DNA from: Ureibacillus aquaedulcis
Lineage (GTDB): Bacteria > Bacillota > Bacilli > Bacillales_A > Planococcaceae
Assembly (NCBI RefSeq): GCF_030418165.1
Contig: NZ_JAUHTQ010000009.1
Span: forward strand, 1 to 64,000
DNA: 64,000 nt
Reading direction: 5' to 3'
Shown here: positions 8,627 through 16,926 of the stretch, in pieces
Layout of the letters: each line of letters begins with the position of its first letter
Position numbering within the stretch: the stretch's first letter is position 1
Notes under the pieces: generated by a model
The model's database searches: none
What the model was told of the DNA's origin: nothing
The model's input: only the letters and a program-made list of their open reading frames with translations
Made by a program: the position numbers and the translations under genes

Positions 8627-9004
8627 TTAAAGTATTTCCAATCGACCGTTTTCAAAAGTAGCTCGCGGGCTATAGCTGCCCTTCGGAAAAATAAACGTCC
8701 AGGGCATACTTACTTTTGATGGAATCATCAGTGCAGGCAGAGTGAAGATTTCGTCCGCTATTGCCTCCCCCTGAATACTATAAAGTAATCTAGTATTGTG
8801 AAAACTTAGCACATGACTGGTAAAATTATGGATCAATACAGTCACAAGCAATGCCTCTTCATGGTTGATTGCTTCTCTTATCGGAGAGAAAAGGCAATCG
8901 GAATGATTTAAATCTTTCGTTTCATCAAAGATATTTTTTATTTTTAGTCGGTCCTTGGCAGCCAATGCCTTGTCCCAAGATGCTTCAAATTGTAAGTGCT
9001 GCAT
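8627..9004 (-). CDS. SLAP-domain-like protein
   Basis: A 125-residue soluble protein that matches my memory of the SLAP-domain proteins of Bacillaceae: a central strand-rich part and the C-terminal MPWTFIFPKGSYSP motif followed by a short strand. Their function is unknown; some are linked to accessory Sec2 loci, but no such genes are here. The ATG at 9004 follows AGAGGTGAT. There is no signal peptide. Confidence 0.6.
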   Translation of the reverse strand: MQHLQFEASWDKALAAKDRLKIKNIFDETKDLNHSDCLFSPIREAINHEEALLVTVLIHNFTSHVLSFHNTRLLYSIQGEAIADEIFTLPALMIPSKVSMPWTFIFPKGSYSPRATFENGRLEIL

Positions 9005-9206
9005 AGCTATAATCACCTCTTGTAGAATAAAGTTTATCATAATAGTGTGAGAAAGCGGGAATCTAGCTAATGAAGCGAGCAGTTACTTTTTATCGTAACT
9101 ACTCACTCAATAGTTCATTTATTATTAGTAATAGGAAAAAAGCTTTTTACATAGATTTTGATAGGTAGCGTTTTTATAAGGAGAAAGGATTGGAGATGAT
9201 GATTGA

Positions 9207-9410
9207 ATGACGGTAACTTTTTTAGAAAATATAAAAGAGTTATCTACATTGTTACTCCCCGTATCTTGCGTTATTTATAGAAGGCAACTGAAGCTAACAA
9301 AGTGGAAAAGAAAACTCACTAAAGGCGAGCTGATTATGTACCTGATTACTTCCTGTGTCATTCCAGTTTACGCAATCACTTATTTGATGCTGCTATTTGG
9401 AGTAGAATAA
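9207..9410 (+). CDS. Small membrane protein, unknown
   Basis: A 67-residue ORF with a GGAG site about 10 bases before the ATG, a hydrophobic patch near residues 12-23, a basic middle (KLTKWKRKLTKGE) and a C-terminal transmembrane segment (44-65). It resembles small holin-like or phage-associated membrane proteins only in layout. It stands alone in a gap between minus-strand genes, so the call is tentative. Confidence 0.45.
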   Translation: MTVTFLENIKELSTLLLPVSCVIYRRQLKLTKWKRKLTKGELIMYLITSCVIPVYAITYLMLLFGVE

Positions 9411-9430
9411 GTTACCTTGGAGTTGGAGCC

Positions 9431-9901
9431 CTATTTCATTAAAAGAAGATGTTCTTCAATAAACTCAATACTTTGAGGGCTTTTTGCATAGGCTAGAATT
9501 TGCTCTTTAATATTTGGATATAGAACAATATTTTTCAATTTGTTGAGGGGAATCCATTTAACACCGATTTGATTTGGATCCGGGTTGTTAGGAAGTTCGG
9601 GAATTGAGTCATCTATAATTTTACAATCGAAAATCAATTGTAAAGAAGGTGTTTCTCCAAATCGATTAGCATTCAAATGTGGGGCATATTCAAAGACCAA
9701 GGCTAACGGTCCAACCTCTACTTCAATTGATGCTTCCTCTCTAGCTTCCCGTTTAACAGCTTCTATCACAGATTCGTTCTGTTCAACCCCACCTGCCGGC
9801 AAGTTATAATGCACCCCGCGTTCGTCTTCGAATTCTACCAATAGAATCCTATCGTTTTCTATGACAAGTGCACATGCTCTAACTCTTATTGGAAAAGTCA
9901 T
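9431..9901 (-). CDS. Nudix hydrolase
   Basis: A 156-residue Nudix protein; the box reads GGVEQNESVIEAVKREAREE, keeping the metal-binding REXXEE but with Ala-Ser where the usual Gly follows. The surrounding fold (RACALVIENDRILLVEF, YNLPAGG) fits an (deoxy)nucleoside-diphosphate-derivative hydrolase; the substrate cannot be inferred. The ATG at 9901 follows GTGAGGG, and the longer upstream reading is rejected. It ends in a convergent position with the small gene at 9207. Confidence 0.85.
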   Translation of the reverse strand: MTFPIRVRACALVIENDRILLVEFEDERGVHYNLPAGGVEQNESVIEAVKREAREEASIEVEVGPLALVFEYAPHLNANRFGETPSLQLIFDCKIIDDSIPELPNNPDPNQIGVKWIPLNKLKNIVLYPNIKEQILAYAKSPQSIEFIEEHLLLMK

Positions 9902-9980
9902 TAATAATCCCTCACTCTCTTTTAGTTGATTAAATACCATTTTATTACAAAAGGTCGGCGTTAAACAATAAGAATTAAAC

Positions 9981-10018
9981 AAAAAATCACTCCCACCTCA
10001 TTATAAGGGAGAGTGATT
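9981..10018 (-). terminator. Terminator of the VTC-DUF4956 operon
   Basis: A stem with arms AATCACTC/GAGTGATT followed on the minus strand by TTTTTT, 10 bases after the DUF4956 stop codon. Confidence 0.7.
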
Positions 10019-10028
10019 CATGACTATT

Positions 10029-10712
10029 CTACGCTGTGAAGTTGCCGTCATAACTTAACATAATAGCTGATTTGACGCCTTCAATGCCGGATATATTGTT
10101 GATAAAGCTCATATCATTTTCTTTAACACGAATTTCGTAGGTTACTTCAAAGTCATTTCCCGGCATAATGGATTTTGACTTAACCGAATGTTTTTTAACA
10201 TGTTCGGAAATGACGTGCTCCATAGATTTTTCAATGGAAGTTTCATCATAGCGAACAACTAATAGATATGGATTTTCTACTTTAATACGGTTACCGAAAA
10301 GGATTAATACAAGGCCGATTAAAATCGAACCAATAATTACTAACGGGATGAATCCTGCTCCGCATAAAATACCTGAAACAATTGCCCAAAAAAGATACAC
10401 GATATCCATCGGGTCTTTAATCGGTGTTCGGAAACGCACAATCGATAAGGCCCCTACCATCCCAAGGGACAACATGACATTGGACGAAATCCCAATAATG
10501 ATTAAAGCAGTTGTCATTGACATGATGATTAAAGATATATTGAATGTATGGGAGTAAATAACACCCGTGAACGTTTTCTTATATACATAATAAATGAATA
10601 ACCCTATGAAAAAGGCTGCCAATAATCCTATAGCCGAATCCACAATTGAAAAGCTACTTGTTTTTTCCAAAATACTCGATTTAAAAATATCATCAAAATT
10701 TACAGTTTCCAT
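10029..10712 (-). CDS. DUF4956 membrane protein
   Basis: A 227-residue protein with four or so transmembrane helices (about 26-46, 56-78, 84-100, 112-143) and a cytoplasmic C-terminal domain of about 80 residues. The sequence GALSIVRFRTPIKDP between helices is the hallmark of DUF4956. These proteins are encoded beside VTC-domain polyphosphate polymerases and CotH or beta-helix surface proteins in many bacteria, as here; the biochemical role is undefined. It follows the VTC gene by 27 bases in one operon, with GGAGGG before the ATG. Confidence 0.85.
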   Translation of the reverse strand: METVNFDDIFKSSILEKTSSFSIVDSAIGLLAAFFIGLFIYYVYKKTFTGVIYSHTFNISLIIMSMTTALIIIGISSNVMLSLGMVGALSIVRFRTPIKDPMDIVYLFWAIVSGILCGAGFIPLVIIGSILIGLVLILFGNRIKVENPYLLVVRYDETSIEKSMEHVISEHVKKHSVKSKSIMPGNDFEVTYEIRVKENDMSFINNISGIEGVKSAIMLSYDGNFTA

Positions 10713-10739
10713 AAAAATCCCTCCAACTTTCTTTCCATC

Positions 10740-11438
10740 TTAACCGAACATTCGGCTTACTTGATATTTGGAATAGGTCCCTTTTTTCCGATTTCCAAGC
10801 TGCAGCAAATACTTTATGACATCCGGGATAAACTCGTCATATTTTACTTCAAGAATGACAACCTCCGGATTCGTTTCAACCATAGCTAAATCGGGATTCA
10901 ACAAATCGTTATTCCTGAAGCTCGTTTTGATATCACTGTCAAATGTTACACGGACATTGCCTTGATCATAGATAAATACTTCCCTTTCATAATCAACTAC
11001 CGTTACGGGCTTTATTTGAAATAGGTTCATCTGGATATACAAATCCTGGATAAGCGGTCTTGAATCATTCTCCATCCAGGCGATGTCCCCGTTTCTTATT
11101 TTTTCATATTCCTCTGCTGAAATCGGGCACTTTTGCTTATACGTAAGATTATTTCGCTTACTTTTTTTCTCCAAATTCAAGAAATTCATATTGTAATCGT
11201 AGAGCCTTACCCGAAATTTATCGCGGTTATAAAAACCTTCTTTTTTCTCGGTTAAGACCTTATTATCGAAGTTATCAAAATACACACTGCGAATTAAATA
11301 TTTGCCGTCCTTCTTTGCGTAGGGATCCACCCTCATGAAATGCTTTAATTTATTTCTGAGAAGATAGCAATCCATTTTGGTAATCTCATGCTTAAGTTCC
11401 GTTCGCCCCATCACACCATTCAAGCGTCTTCCTTCCAT
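10740..11438 (-). CDS. VTC-domain polyphosphate polymerase-like protein
   Basis: A 232-residue VTC-domain protein (triphosphate-tunnel fold). Charged strand residues expected to line the tunnel are present: GRTELKHEI, YLIRSVYFDN, DKFRVRLYDY, LNLEKKSK, VDYERE, RVTFDSD and ILEVKYDE. The yeast Vtc4 homologue makes polyphosphate from ATP at the membrane; bacterial stand-alone versions are less studied. The ATG at 11438 follows AAAGGAGA and lies downstream of the predicted TCS2 promoter, which excludes a start at 11477. It is co-transcribed with DUF4956. Confidence 0.85.
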   Translation of the reverse strand: MEGRRLNGVMGRTELKHEITKMDCYLLRNKLKHFMRVDPYAKKDGKYLIRSVYFDNFDNKVLTEKKEGFYNRDKFRVRLYDYNMNFLNLEKKSKRNNLTYKQKCPISAEEYEKIRNGDIAWMENDSRPLIQDLYIQMNLFQIKPVTVVDYEREVFIYDQGNVRVTFDSDIKTSFRNNDLLNPDLAMVETNPEVVILEVKYDEFIPDVIKYLLQLGNRKKGTYSKYQVSRMFG

Positions 11439-11477
11439 ATGCCTTTCTCCTTTGCTGTGTGTTCTCTTATGAATCAC

Positions 11478-11510
11478 ATTATTGAGGACGAACCTTAAAC
11501 AAACCTTAAA
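11478..11510 (-). promoter_or_regulatory. TCS2-type promoter of the VTC-DUF4956 operon
   Basis: On the minus strand TTTAAGGTT occurs twice 11 bp apart (11510-11502 and 11499-11491), then 7 bases, then AATAAT (11483-11478) as -10. The identical layout is found at 14184-14216 and 62917-62949. Confidence 0.7.
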
Positions 11511-11576
11511 GAAAATCTGGAAGAAAAATAAAATTTAGAAGTTTGTATATTTGTTTAATGTTTTACTGTAAGTTAC

Positions 11577-12060
11577 GATGCGTTTCATTTCCTTGGTGAA
11601 ACGCGTTTCCGACCGACAAGATGCGTTTGAAACCCTTGATGAAACGCGTTTTCGACCGAAATTAACTTCAAGATGCGTTTGATTCCTCTGATGAAACGCG
11701 TTTCCGACCGAAATTAACTTCAAGATGCGTTTGATACCCCTGATCAAACGCGTTTCAAACTGAAGTTGACTCCAGGATGCGTTTGATACCCCTGATCAAA
11801 CGCGTTTCGAACTGAAGTTGACTCCAGGATGCGTTTGATACCCCTGATCAAACGCGTTTCAAACTGAAGTTGACTCCAAGATGCGTTTGATACCCCTAAT
11901 CAAACGCGTTTCGAACGGATATTAACCTCAAGATACGTTTGATACCCCTGATCAAACGCGTTTCGAACTGATATTAACCTCAAGATACATTTGATACCCC
12001 TGATCAAACGCGTTTCGAACTGATATTGACCTCAAGATGCGTTTCATTCTCCCATCTTGA
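11577..12060. repeat. 52-bp tandem hairpin repeat array, nine units
   Basis: Units begin with GATGCGTTT at 11577, 11620, 11672, 11724, 11776, 11828, 11880, 11932 and 11984, with a partial tenth at 12036. Unit 1 is 43 bp; the others are exactly 52 bp. The typical unit contains a perfect inverted repeat GCGTTTGAT-ACCCCTG-ATCAAACGC and then CGTTTC plus a 17-20 bp linker. In unit 1 the arm is GCGTTTCA pairing with TGAAACGC, a compensatory change; units 2 and 3 are intermediate. The array lies after the kinase terminator and before the VTC promoter, so it may not be transcribed by either operon. There are no unique spacers, so it is not CRISPR. It contains no supported ORF. Confidence 0.9.
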
Positions 12061-12092
12061 TACCCAAAAGATAACTCCAAATTTCAGCCCAC

Positions 12093-12119
12093 AAAAAAAG
12101 AGATTGCATTTCTGCAATC
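12093..12119 (-). terminator. Terminator of the TCS2 operon
   Basis: GATTGCA-GAAA-TGCAATC followed by TCTTTTTTT on the minus strand, directly after the kinase stop. Confidence 0.8.
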
Positions 12120-12121
12120 CC

Positions 12122-13438
12122 CTACTTTGGTAGTTTAATAATAAAAGTGGTTCCCTTATTTTGATTTTTCATCACTTTTATGGAGCCTCTGTGTTTTTCG
12201 ACGATCCATTGGGCAATGGATAACCCTAAGCCCACTCCGCCCGTTTCTCGGGACCTTGCTCTGTCCTCACGATAGAAACGTTCAAAAATATACTGCATAT
12301 TTTCCTCTTTTATCCCGATTCCGGTATCACTCATCTCTATGACTACCCGCTGATCCTCAAGATAAGTTTTGACACCAATACTGTCATTTTCTACAGTGTA
12401 CTTTAAAGCATTATCCAACAAGATGACGAATAGCTGGTATAAACGGGTTTCATCGGCGTTAATCGCAATCGGGCATTTCAAATTAAGCCAGAAATGCTTA
12501 TCCTGTGACTCGGCAATTTCCTGATATGGCGCACAAACCTCACGCACCAATTTATCTATTTCCACATTCTGTAAAGTAAGCTCTGTTTCTGCTGAATCTG
12601 CTCTGGCTAATGTTAATAAGTCTGAAGTGAGTTTTGATAAACGACGCGTTTCTGAAAGGCTTAAGGCGATGTTTTCAAATTTATCGGCTATTCTTTCGTG
12701 CGGTGCCCTTAGCAGCAACTCTAATTTGTTTTGGATGATGGTTAACGGCGTTCTCAGTTCATGGGAAGCATTTTCCACAAACTCCGCCTGCTTATTCCAA
12801 GACAGCATAATTGGTTTCATCATCTTTTTTGATAATATATAACTTGCTGAAATTGAAAGAATAATGAAAATCACCGAACAAATCGTTACTAGTCTCATAA
12901 AGTTGGAGATTATGGTTTGTTCCGCATCCACATTGATTAAAAGCTGTATATAAGCAATGTCATCTTGCTCATTGACATCCTCAAAAAGAAGGTATCTGAA
13001 ATGGTACAAATCATCAATCGATGTCATCGTGATTTCATCTAGCTGAGTCTTATCGAGCTGGTAATCCGTGAGATAATTTTCATAAAATAAAGAGCCAATT
13101 TCTCCTTCGTTCAAAATCTTGCCGGTGCTATCCCATTGAATCACAACAATCCTCGGATTCGGGTTCTCCCGTTTTTTATCGATTGGAGAAAGATCCTGAT
13201 TGCCTTTTCCAGGCATGGGCCTCACTTCATCTCCCTCCAAACCATTCACAGCGTCCGTTAGTCTCTCTTTAAATAATTGCAGCTCCTCATCTGCATGGGA
13301 GTACAATGTTCTTTGGACTTGTCCAAAGATGATGAAGCCAAAAATCGCAAAAATGACAGTAAACGCAAGCAGATTAAGGAGCATGAATTTAAGCTGCTGC
13401 TTTCTGAAGATGGTTTTATTAAACATTTTATTCACCAT
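12122..13438 (-). CDS. Sensor histidine kinase of TCS2
   Basis: A 438-residue kinase: transmembrane 1 at about 17-39, an extracytoplasmic sensor of roughly 140 residues, transmembrane 2 at about 182-202, H-box ENASHELRTP with His226, N-box LLDNALKY, and the ATP-lid motifs SDTGIGIK and GGVGLGLS. It overlaps the regulator stop by 11 bases, exactly as in TCS1. The C-terminal halves of the two kinases are similar (FERFYR, GLGLSIA.WIVE.H.G), which suggests paralogy, while the sensors differ. Context (VTC, DUF4956, beta-helix lipoprotein) suggests an envelope or surface signal. Confidence 0.9.
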   Translation of the reverse strand: MVNKMFNKTIFRKQQLKFMLLNLLAFTVIFAIFGFIIFGQVQRTLYSHADEELQLFKERLTDAVNGLEGDEVRPMPGKGNQDLSPIDKKRENPNPRIVVIQWDSTGKILNEGEIGSLFYENYLTDYQLDKTQLDEITMTSIDDLYHFRYLLFEDVNEQDDIAYIQLLINVDAEQTIISNFMRLVTICSVIFIILSISASYILSKKMMKPIMLSWNKQAEFVENASHELRTPLTIIQNKLELLLRAPHERIADKFENIALSLSETRRLSKLTSDLLTLARADSAETELTLQNVEIDKLVREVCAPYQEIAESQDKHFWLNLKCPIAINADETRLYQLFVILLDNALKYTVENDSIGVKTYLEDQRVVIEMSDTGIGIKEENMQYIFERFYREDRARSRETGGVGLGLSIAQWIVEKHRGSIKVMKNQNKGTTFIIKLPK

Positions 13439-14105
13439 TATCCGTGAGCATATAACCTAGTCCACGGAACGTTTTGATATAGTGGTCATAGCCGTATTTT
13501 TTTAAGTTTTTCCGCAAATTACTTGCATACACTTCTACTACTGTCATCGAGGTATCGGATTCAAATCCCCAGATTCGATCAAAGATTTGTTCCTTCGTTA
13601 AAATCGCATTTTTATTATTGATCAGGTACTCGAGGAGATCAAATTGCTTCCCATTCAGTTTCAAAATCTCTCCCTGAATCTCCGCGGTTTTATTTTTAAT
13701 ATTCAACTTTAGTTCCTTAAAGGTAATCACGTTTTCCTTTAATAATCCACCCGATCTTCTGACCATTGCCTCCAGTCTAAGCAACAGCTCTTCCCTATGG
13801 AACGGCTTAACCAAATAGTCATCTGCACCTACTTTAAATCCTTGAATCTTGTCATCAATGCCATCTTTTGCCGTCAACATAATGACAGGCGTCGTTATGT
13901 TTTGCTTTCTCAGGTTTTGCAATACCTCATAGCCGTTCATGGAGGGCAGCATTATATCTAGAATAATGACGTCAAATATATTTTGCTCAGCTAGAAATAA
14001 CCCCTCTTCACCGTCGAAAGCCTGCTCCGGCTCAAACAATTCCTTGACCGTTTCGCATATAGAATCAGAGAGATATTTGTCATCTTCAATAATTAATAGC
14101 CTCAT
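13428..14105 (-). CDS. OmpR-family response regulator of TCS2
   Basis: A 225-residue receiver plus winged-helix protein; phospho-acceptor Asp50 in VIILDIMLP, LTAKDG lysine, and the C-terminal GLGYML wing. It is divergent from the lipoprotein gene at 14272. The intergenic region holds a perfect tandem 11-bp repeat directed toward the lipoprotein; identical boxes precede the VTC operon and a chemoreceptor at 61523-62851. I infer these three promoters as its regulon. No box was seen reading into the regulator gene itself. Confidence 0.92.
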   Translation of the reverse strand: MRLLIIEDDKYLSDSICETVKELFEPEQAFDGEEGLFLAEQNIFDVIILDIMLPSMNGYEVLQNLRKQNITTPVIMLTAKDGIDDKIQGFKVGADDYLVKPFHREELLLRLEAMVRRSGGLLKENVITFKELKLNIKNKTAEIQGEILKLNGKQFDLLEYLINNKNAILTKEQIFDRIWGFESDTSMTVVEVYASNLRKNLKKYGYDHYIKTFRGLGYMLTDNGE

Positions 14106-14183
14106 TTACCTGCTTCCTCTTTTCTCTGTTCATTTTCTACGTTTGATTATATGTCCAATTTCCAGAATTGCAAATTTAATTTT

Positions 14184-14216
14184 TTTAAGGTTGATTTAAG
14201 GTTGACCCTTAATAAT
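14184..14216 (+). promoter_or_regulatory. TCS2-type promoter of the beta-helix lipoprotein
   Basis: Two perfect copies of TTTAAGGTTGA (14184-14194, 14195-14205) abut, followed after 5 bases by AATAAT (14211-14216). The 11-bp period and position over the -35 are typical for activation by OmpR/PhoB-family regulators. Confidence 0.75.
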
Positions 14217-14271
14217 TGCCTCATAAGTGAAAAAAGCTTTTAAATCGAGAAATGAAAAGGAGTCAATTTTA

Positions 14272-16383
14272 ATGAAAAATAGAAAATCCAACCTTAGCAA
14301 AATCGCAACACCTCTTGTGATGTGTAGTGCGTTACTAATTGCTTGCAGTGATACTACAGAAGAAAACTCATCGACTAGTATTCCAGCAGTTGCCGAAGCG
14401 GAGAGCCTGAGTACGATTGGCAATCAGGAGATAGCCAGTGTGATCCAAGACAAAGTCTCGTATTCAGACGATGATAATTATACTGATTGGGACAACGCAA
14501 CCTCTATCAAGCTTGAAGGTGACAGTGCAAGCTTTGATGGAAACGGCGGAGTTGTCATTGATGGAAGCAACATCACAATTCGAACTTCGGGTGTGTATGA
14601 AATTAGCGGGAAGTTAAATGATGGACAAATTATTGTGAATGCAGAGGATGAAGGAACGGTTCGACTAATTCTTAATGGAGTGGAAATCAATTCATCAACG
14701 AGTGCACCCATCTTTGTAGAAAAGGCAGAGAAAACGGTTGTTTCATTGGAGGATGGGACAACAAACACGCTAAGTGATGGCGAAGATTATGTATATGAAA
14801 ACTCAGACGATGATGAGCCAAATGCTGCACTTTTCAGTAAAGACGATTTGACGATTAATGGGGATGGTACTTTAATCGTTAATGGCAACTATAATAACGG
14901 CATTGCCTCTAAAGATGAGTTGAAAGTTACTGGTGGGACAATCCAGATTAAAGCAGCTGATGATGGATTGATGGGACGTGACCTCGTTGCTGTAAAAGAT
15001 GGGAAAATTACGATTACAGCTGGTGGAGACGGAATCAAGTCGACAAACGACAAGGATGCTTCAAAAGCAATCATTGCGATTGAAGGCGGTACCTTTGACA
15101 TTGAGTCGGCAAATGACGGCATACAGGCAGAGACTTCCCTTCTAATTGCTGATGGAAATTTCACAATTACATCCGGTGGCGGCAGTCCGGAAACAATTGA
15201 AACAAATGAAAATAATCAGATGCCAGGCATGCCTGGGGAAATGAAAGATACCGCCGCTACAACTAGTGCAAGTACGGAGACAGAAACCGAAAGTACGAAA
15301 GGTCTAAAAGCCGCTGTTGAAGTAGCGATAGGTGGAGGAAGCTTTACGATTGATACATTGGATGATGCTGTACACAGTAATAATTCAATTACCATCACTG
15401 GCGGAGTTTTGGAAGTTGCAACTGGAGATGATGGAATCCATGCAGATACCTCCATTTTGACAAAAGGCGGAACTATCAATGTGACAAAGAGTTATGAAGG
15501 CGTGGAAAGTAAAAGCATTACAATCGCTGATGGAGAAATTCATGTGAATGCTTCAGATGACGGTATTAACATTGGTGGCGGCAATGACGCTTCCGGTCGT
15601 GACTTTGCAGCAACAGAAAATACAGAAGAGAATGTCCTTTCCATTAATGGGGGCTACGTTTATGTAAATTCCATGGGTGACGGCCTTGATTCCAATGGTT
15701 CGATTGCCATGACAGATGGGACGGTAATCGTTAGCGGTCCTACCAATAATAACAATGCCTCTCTGGACTATGATCAAAGCTTTAATATAGATGGTGGCTT
15801 ACTTATCGCTTCAGGTAGTGCAGGTATGGCAATGGCTACTTCTGAGGAGTCTGCTCAACAATCTATTATGATGACGTTTACTGAAACACAAGCAGCAGGA
15901 ACGGTGCTTCAGCTAGAGGATAGCAATGGGGAATCTGTATTGACTTTTGCACCAGACAAAGATTATCAATCCGTGGTAATCAGTTCACCGCAACTGAAGA
16001 AGGATGCTTCTTACACACTCTCTTCTGGAGGAAAAGCAACAGGAACCGAAAGTGATGGTTTATTCACAGAAGCAAACTATGAAGGCGGAACGAATGAAGT
16101 CGACTTTACGATTTCCGATACGGTGACATGGTTAAATGAGTCTGGTGTTACAGAGCAAGCTGCGACAGGTCATGGCGGAATGGGAGGTCCTGGTGGTACA
16201 GCCGGAGGCCGTGGCGATATGTTTGCCGATTTGGATGAGGCAACGAGAGAAAAAGCACAAAGCATCATGGAACAACAACGAAACGGCACGATTACCCAAG
16301 AAGAAGCACAAGCACAACTCGCTGAACTTGGAGTTGAGCTTCCAAGCGGAGGACAAATGAAAGAACCTGTTCAACCGGAATAG
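14272..16383 (+). CDS. Cthe_2159-type beta-helix lipoprotein with C-terminal module
   Basis: A 703-residue lipoprotein. The ATG at 14272 has AAAAGGAG 9 bases upstream, and the product begins with a lipoprotein signal whose lipobox is LIAC (Cys25); an upstream GTG is rejected. Residues about 80-600 repeat strand turns carrying DDGI-like tetrads (ADDGL, GDGIKS, NDGIQA, DDAVHS, DDGIHA, DDGINI, GDGLDS), the pattern of the carbohydrate-binding Cthe_2159 right-handed beta-helix family (DUF4353). A low-complexity GHGGMGGPGG linker leads to a final ~50-residue unit (GRGDMFADLDEATREKAQ, GTITQEEAQAQLAELGVELP) nearly identical to the modules of the protein at 4749. Expected on the outer face of the membrane. 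It is driven by a TCS2-type promoter. Confidence 0.85.
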   Translation: MKNRKSNLSKIATPLVMCSALLIACSDTTEENSSTSIPAVAEAESLSTIGNQEIASVIQDKVSYSDDDNYTDWDNATSIKLEGDSASFDGNGGVVIDGSNITIRTSGVYEISGKLNDGQIIVNAEDEGTVRLILNGVEINSSTSAPIFVEKAEKTVVSLEDGTTNTLSDGEDYVYENSDDDEPNAALFSKDDLTINGDGTLIVNGNYNNGIASKDELKVTGGTIQIKAADDGLMGRDLVAVKDGKITITAGGDGIKSTNDKDASKAIIAIEGGTFDIESANDGIQAETSLLIADGNFTITSGGGSPETIETNENNQMPGMPGEMKDTAATTSASTETETESTKGLKAAVEVAIGGGSFTIDTLDDAVHSNNSITITGGVLEVATGDDGIHADTSILTKGGTINVTKSYEGVESKSITIADGEIHVNASDDGINIGGGNDASGRDFAATENTEENVLSINGGYVYVNSMGDGLDSNGSIAMTDGTVIVSGPTNNNNASLDYDQSFNIDGGLLIASGSAGMAMATSEESAQQSIMMTFTETQAAGTVLQLEDSNGESVLTFAPDKDYQSVVISSPQLKKDASYTLSSGGKATGTESDGLFTEANYEGGTNEVDFTISDTVTWLNESGVTEQAATGHGGMGGPGGTAGGRGDMFADLDEATREKAQSIMEQQRNGTITQEEAQAQLAELGVELPSGGQMKEPVQPE

Positions 16384-16397
16384 AATAAGTGAACATG

Positions 16398-16449
16398 GCC
16401 CAAGTTACTCAAGGAATTCAAGATGAGTGGCTTGGGCTTGTTTTTTTTG
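16398..16449 (+). terminator. Terminator of the lipoprotein gene
   Basis: GCCCAAG and CTTGGGC pair, with a further inner ACTC/GAGT pairing, followed by TTGTTTTTTTT, 15 bases after the stop codon. Confidence 0.85.
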
Positions 16450-16526
16450 CGCGCATCCTTTGCCATTGTAACCAAGCATAAAAACCCAATAAGATTTATG
16501 CTATAATTTTACAAAGGGGGTATTTT

Positions 16527-16895
16527 ATGAAGTTCCTCAAATCTTTAGATTCTATTTTTATATTGGCTATCACACTTTTATTTGTTTATGACTTTTTCCC
16601 TGATATTCCATTTGCTGATGCCATTCCAAAAGGCGTTTTGATTATTCTTATTTTAGTATGTCTCGTGTTTAGTCTTTTGTCCAAAAAACATAGAAATCCA
16701 GACAATAAAACTACACTAAAATGGCAAATATTTTTGACACTATACATAATGATGTTAATGGTGATTTTCCCTCTATTAGGCGGCAAGTCATCTTCAGGCA
16801 TTTCCTTCGATAGTGAATTTCTATGGATAATTATCCTAATAGCATTGTTCGATATTTATTCTCAATGGAAAAAAGTTAAACGCTCAGAAGCTTAG
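16527..16895 (+). CDS. Four-helix membrane protein, unknown
   Basis: A 122-residue protein with hydrophobic segments at about 8-22, 37-53, 65-84 and 97-111 and a basic KKVKRSEA tail. AAAGGGGG lies 6 bases before the ATG. No family is recognised, and it is monocistronic. Confidence 0.6.
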   Translation: MKFLKSLDSIFILAITLLFVYDFFPDIPFADAIPKGVLIILILVCLVFSLLSKKHRNPDNKTTLKWQIFLTLYIMMLMVIFPLLGGKSSSGISFDSEFLWIIILIALFDIYSQWKKVKRSEA

Positions 16896-16926
16896 GGGAT
16901 TTAAATTTTCCCCTAACTTTTTTTAT

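Noticed and set aside
11535-11747. 70-residue ORF across the repeat array
   Set aside because: It consists of translated hairpin repeats, lacks a ribosome site and overlaps the VTC promoter side of the array.
11577-12060. CRISPR array
   Set aside because: Repeats are contiguous with 52-bp period and the linkers are themselves repeated; there are no unique spacers and no cas genes.
14478-16374. Antisense ORFs in the beta-helix lipoprotein gene
   Set aside because: Codon-complement shadows caused by the repetitive DDGI-type sequence.
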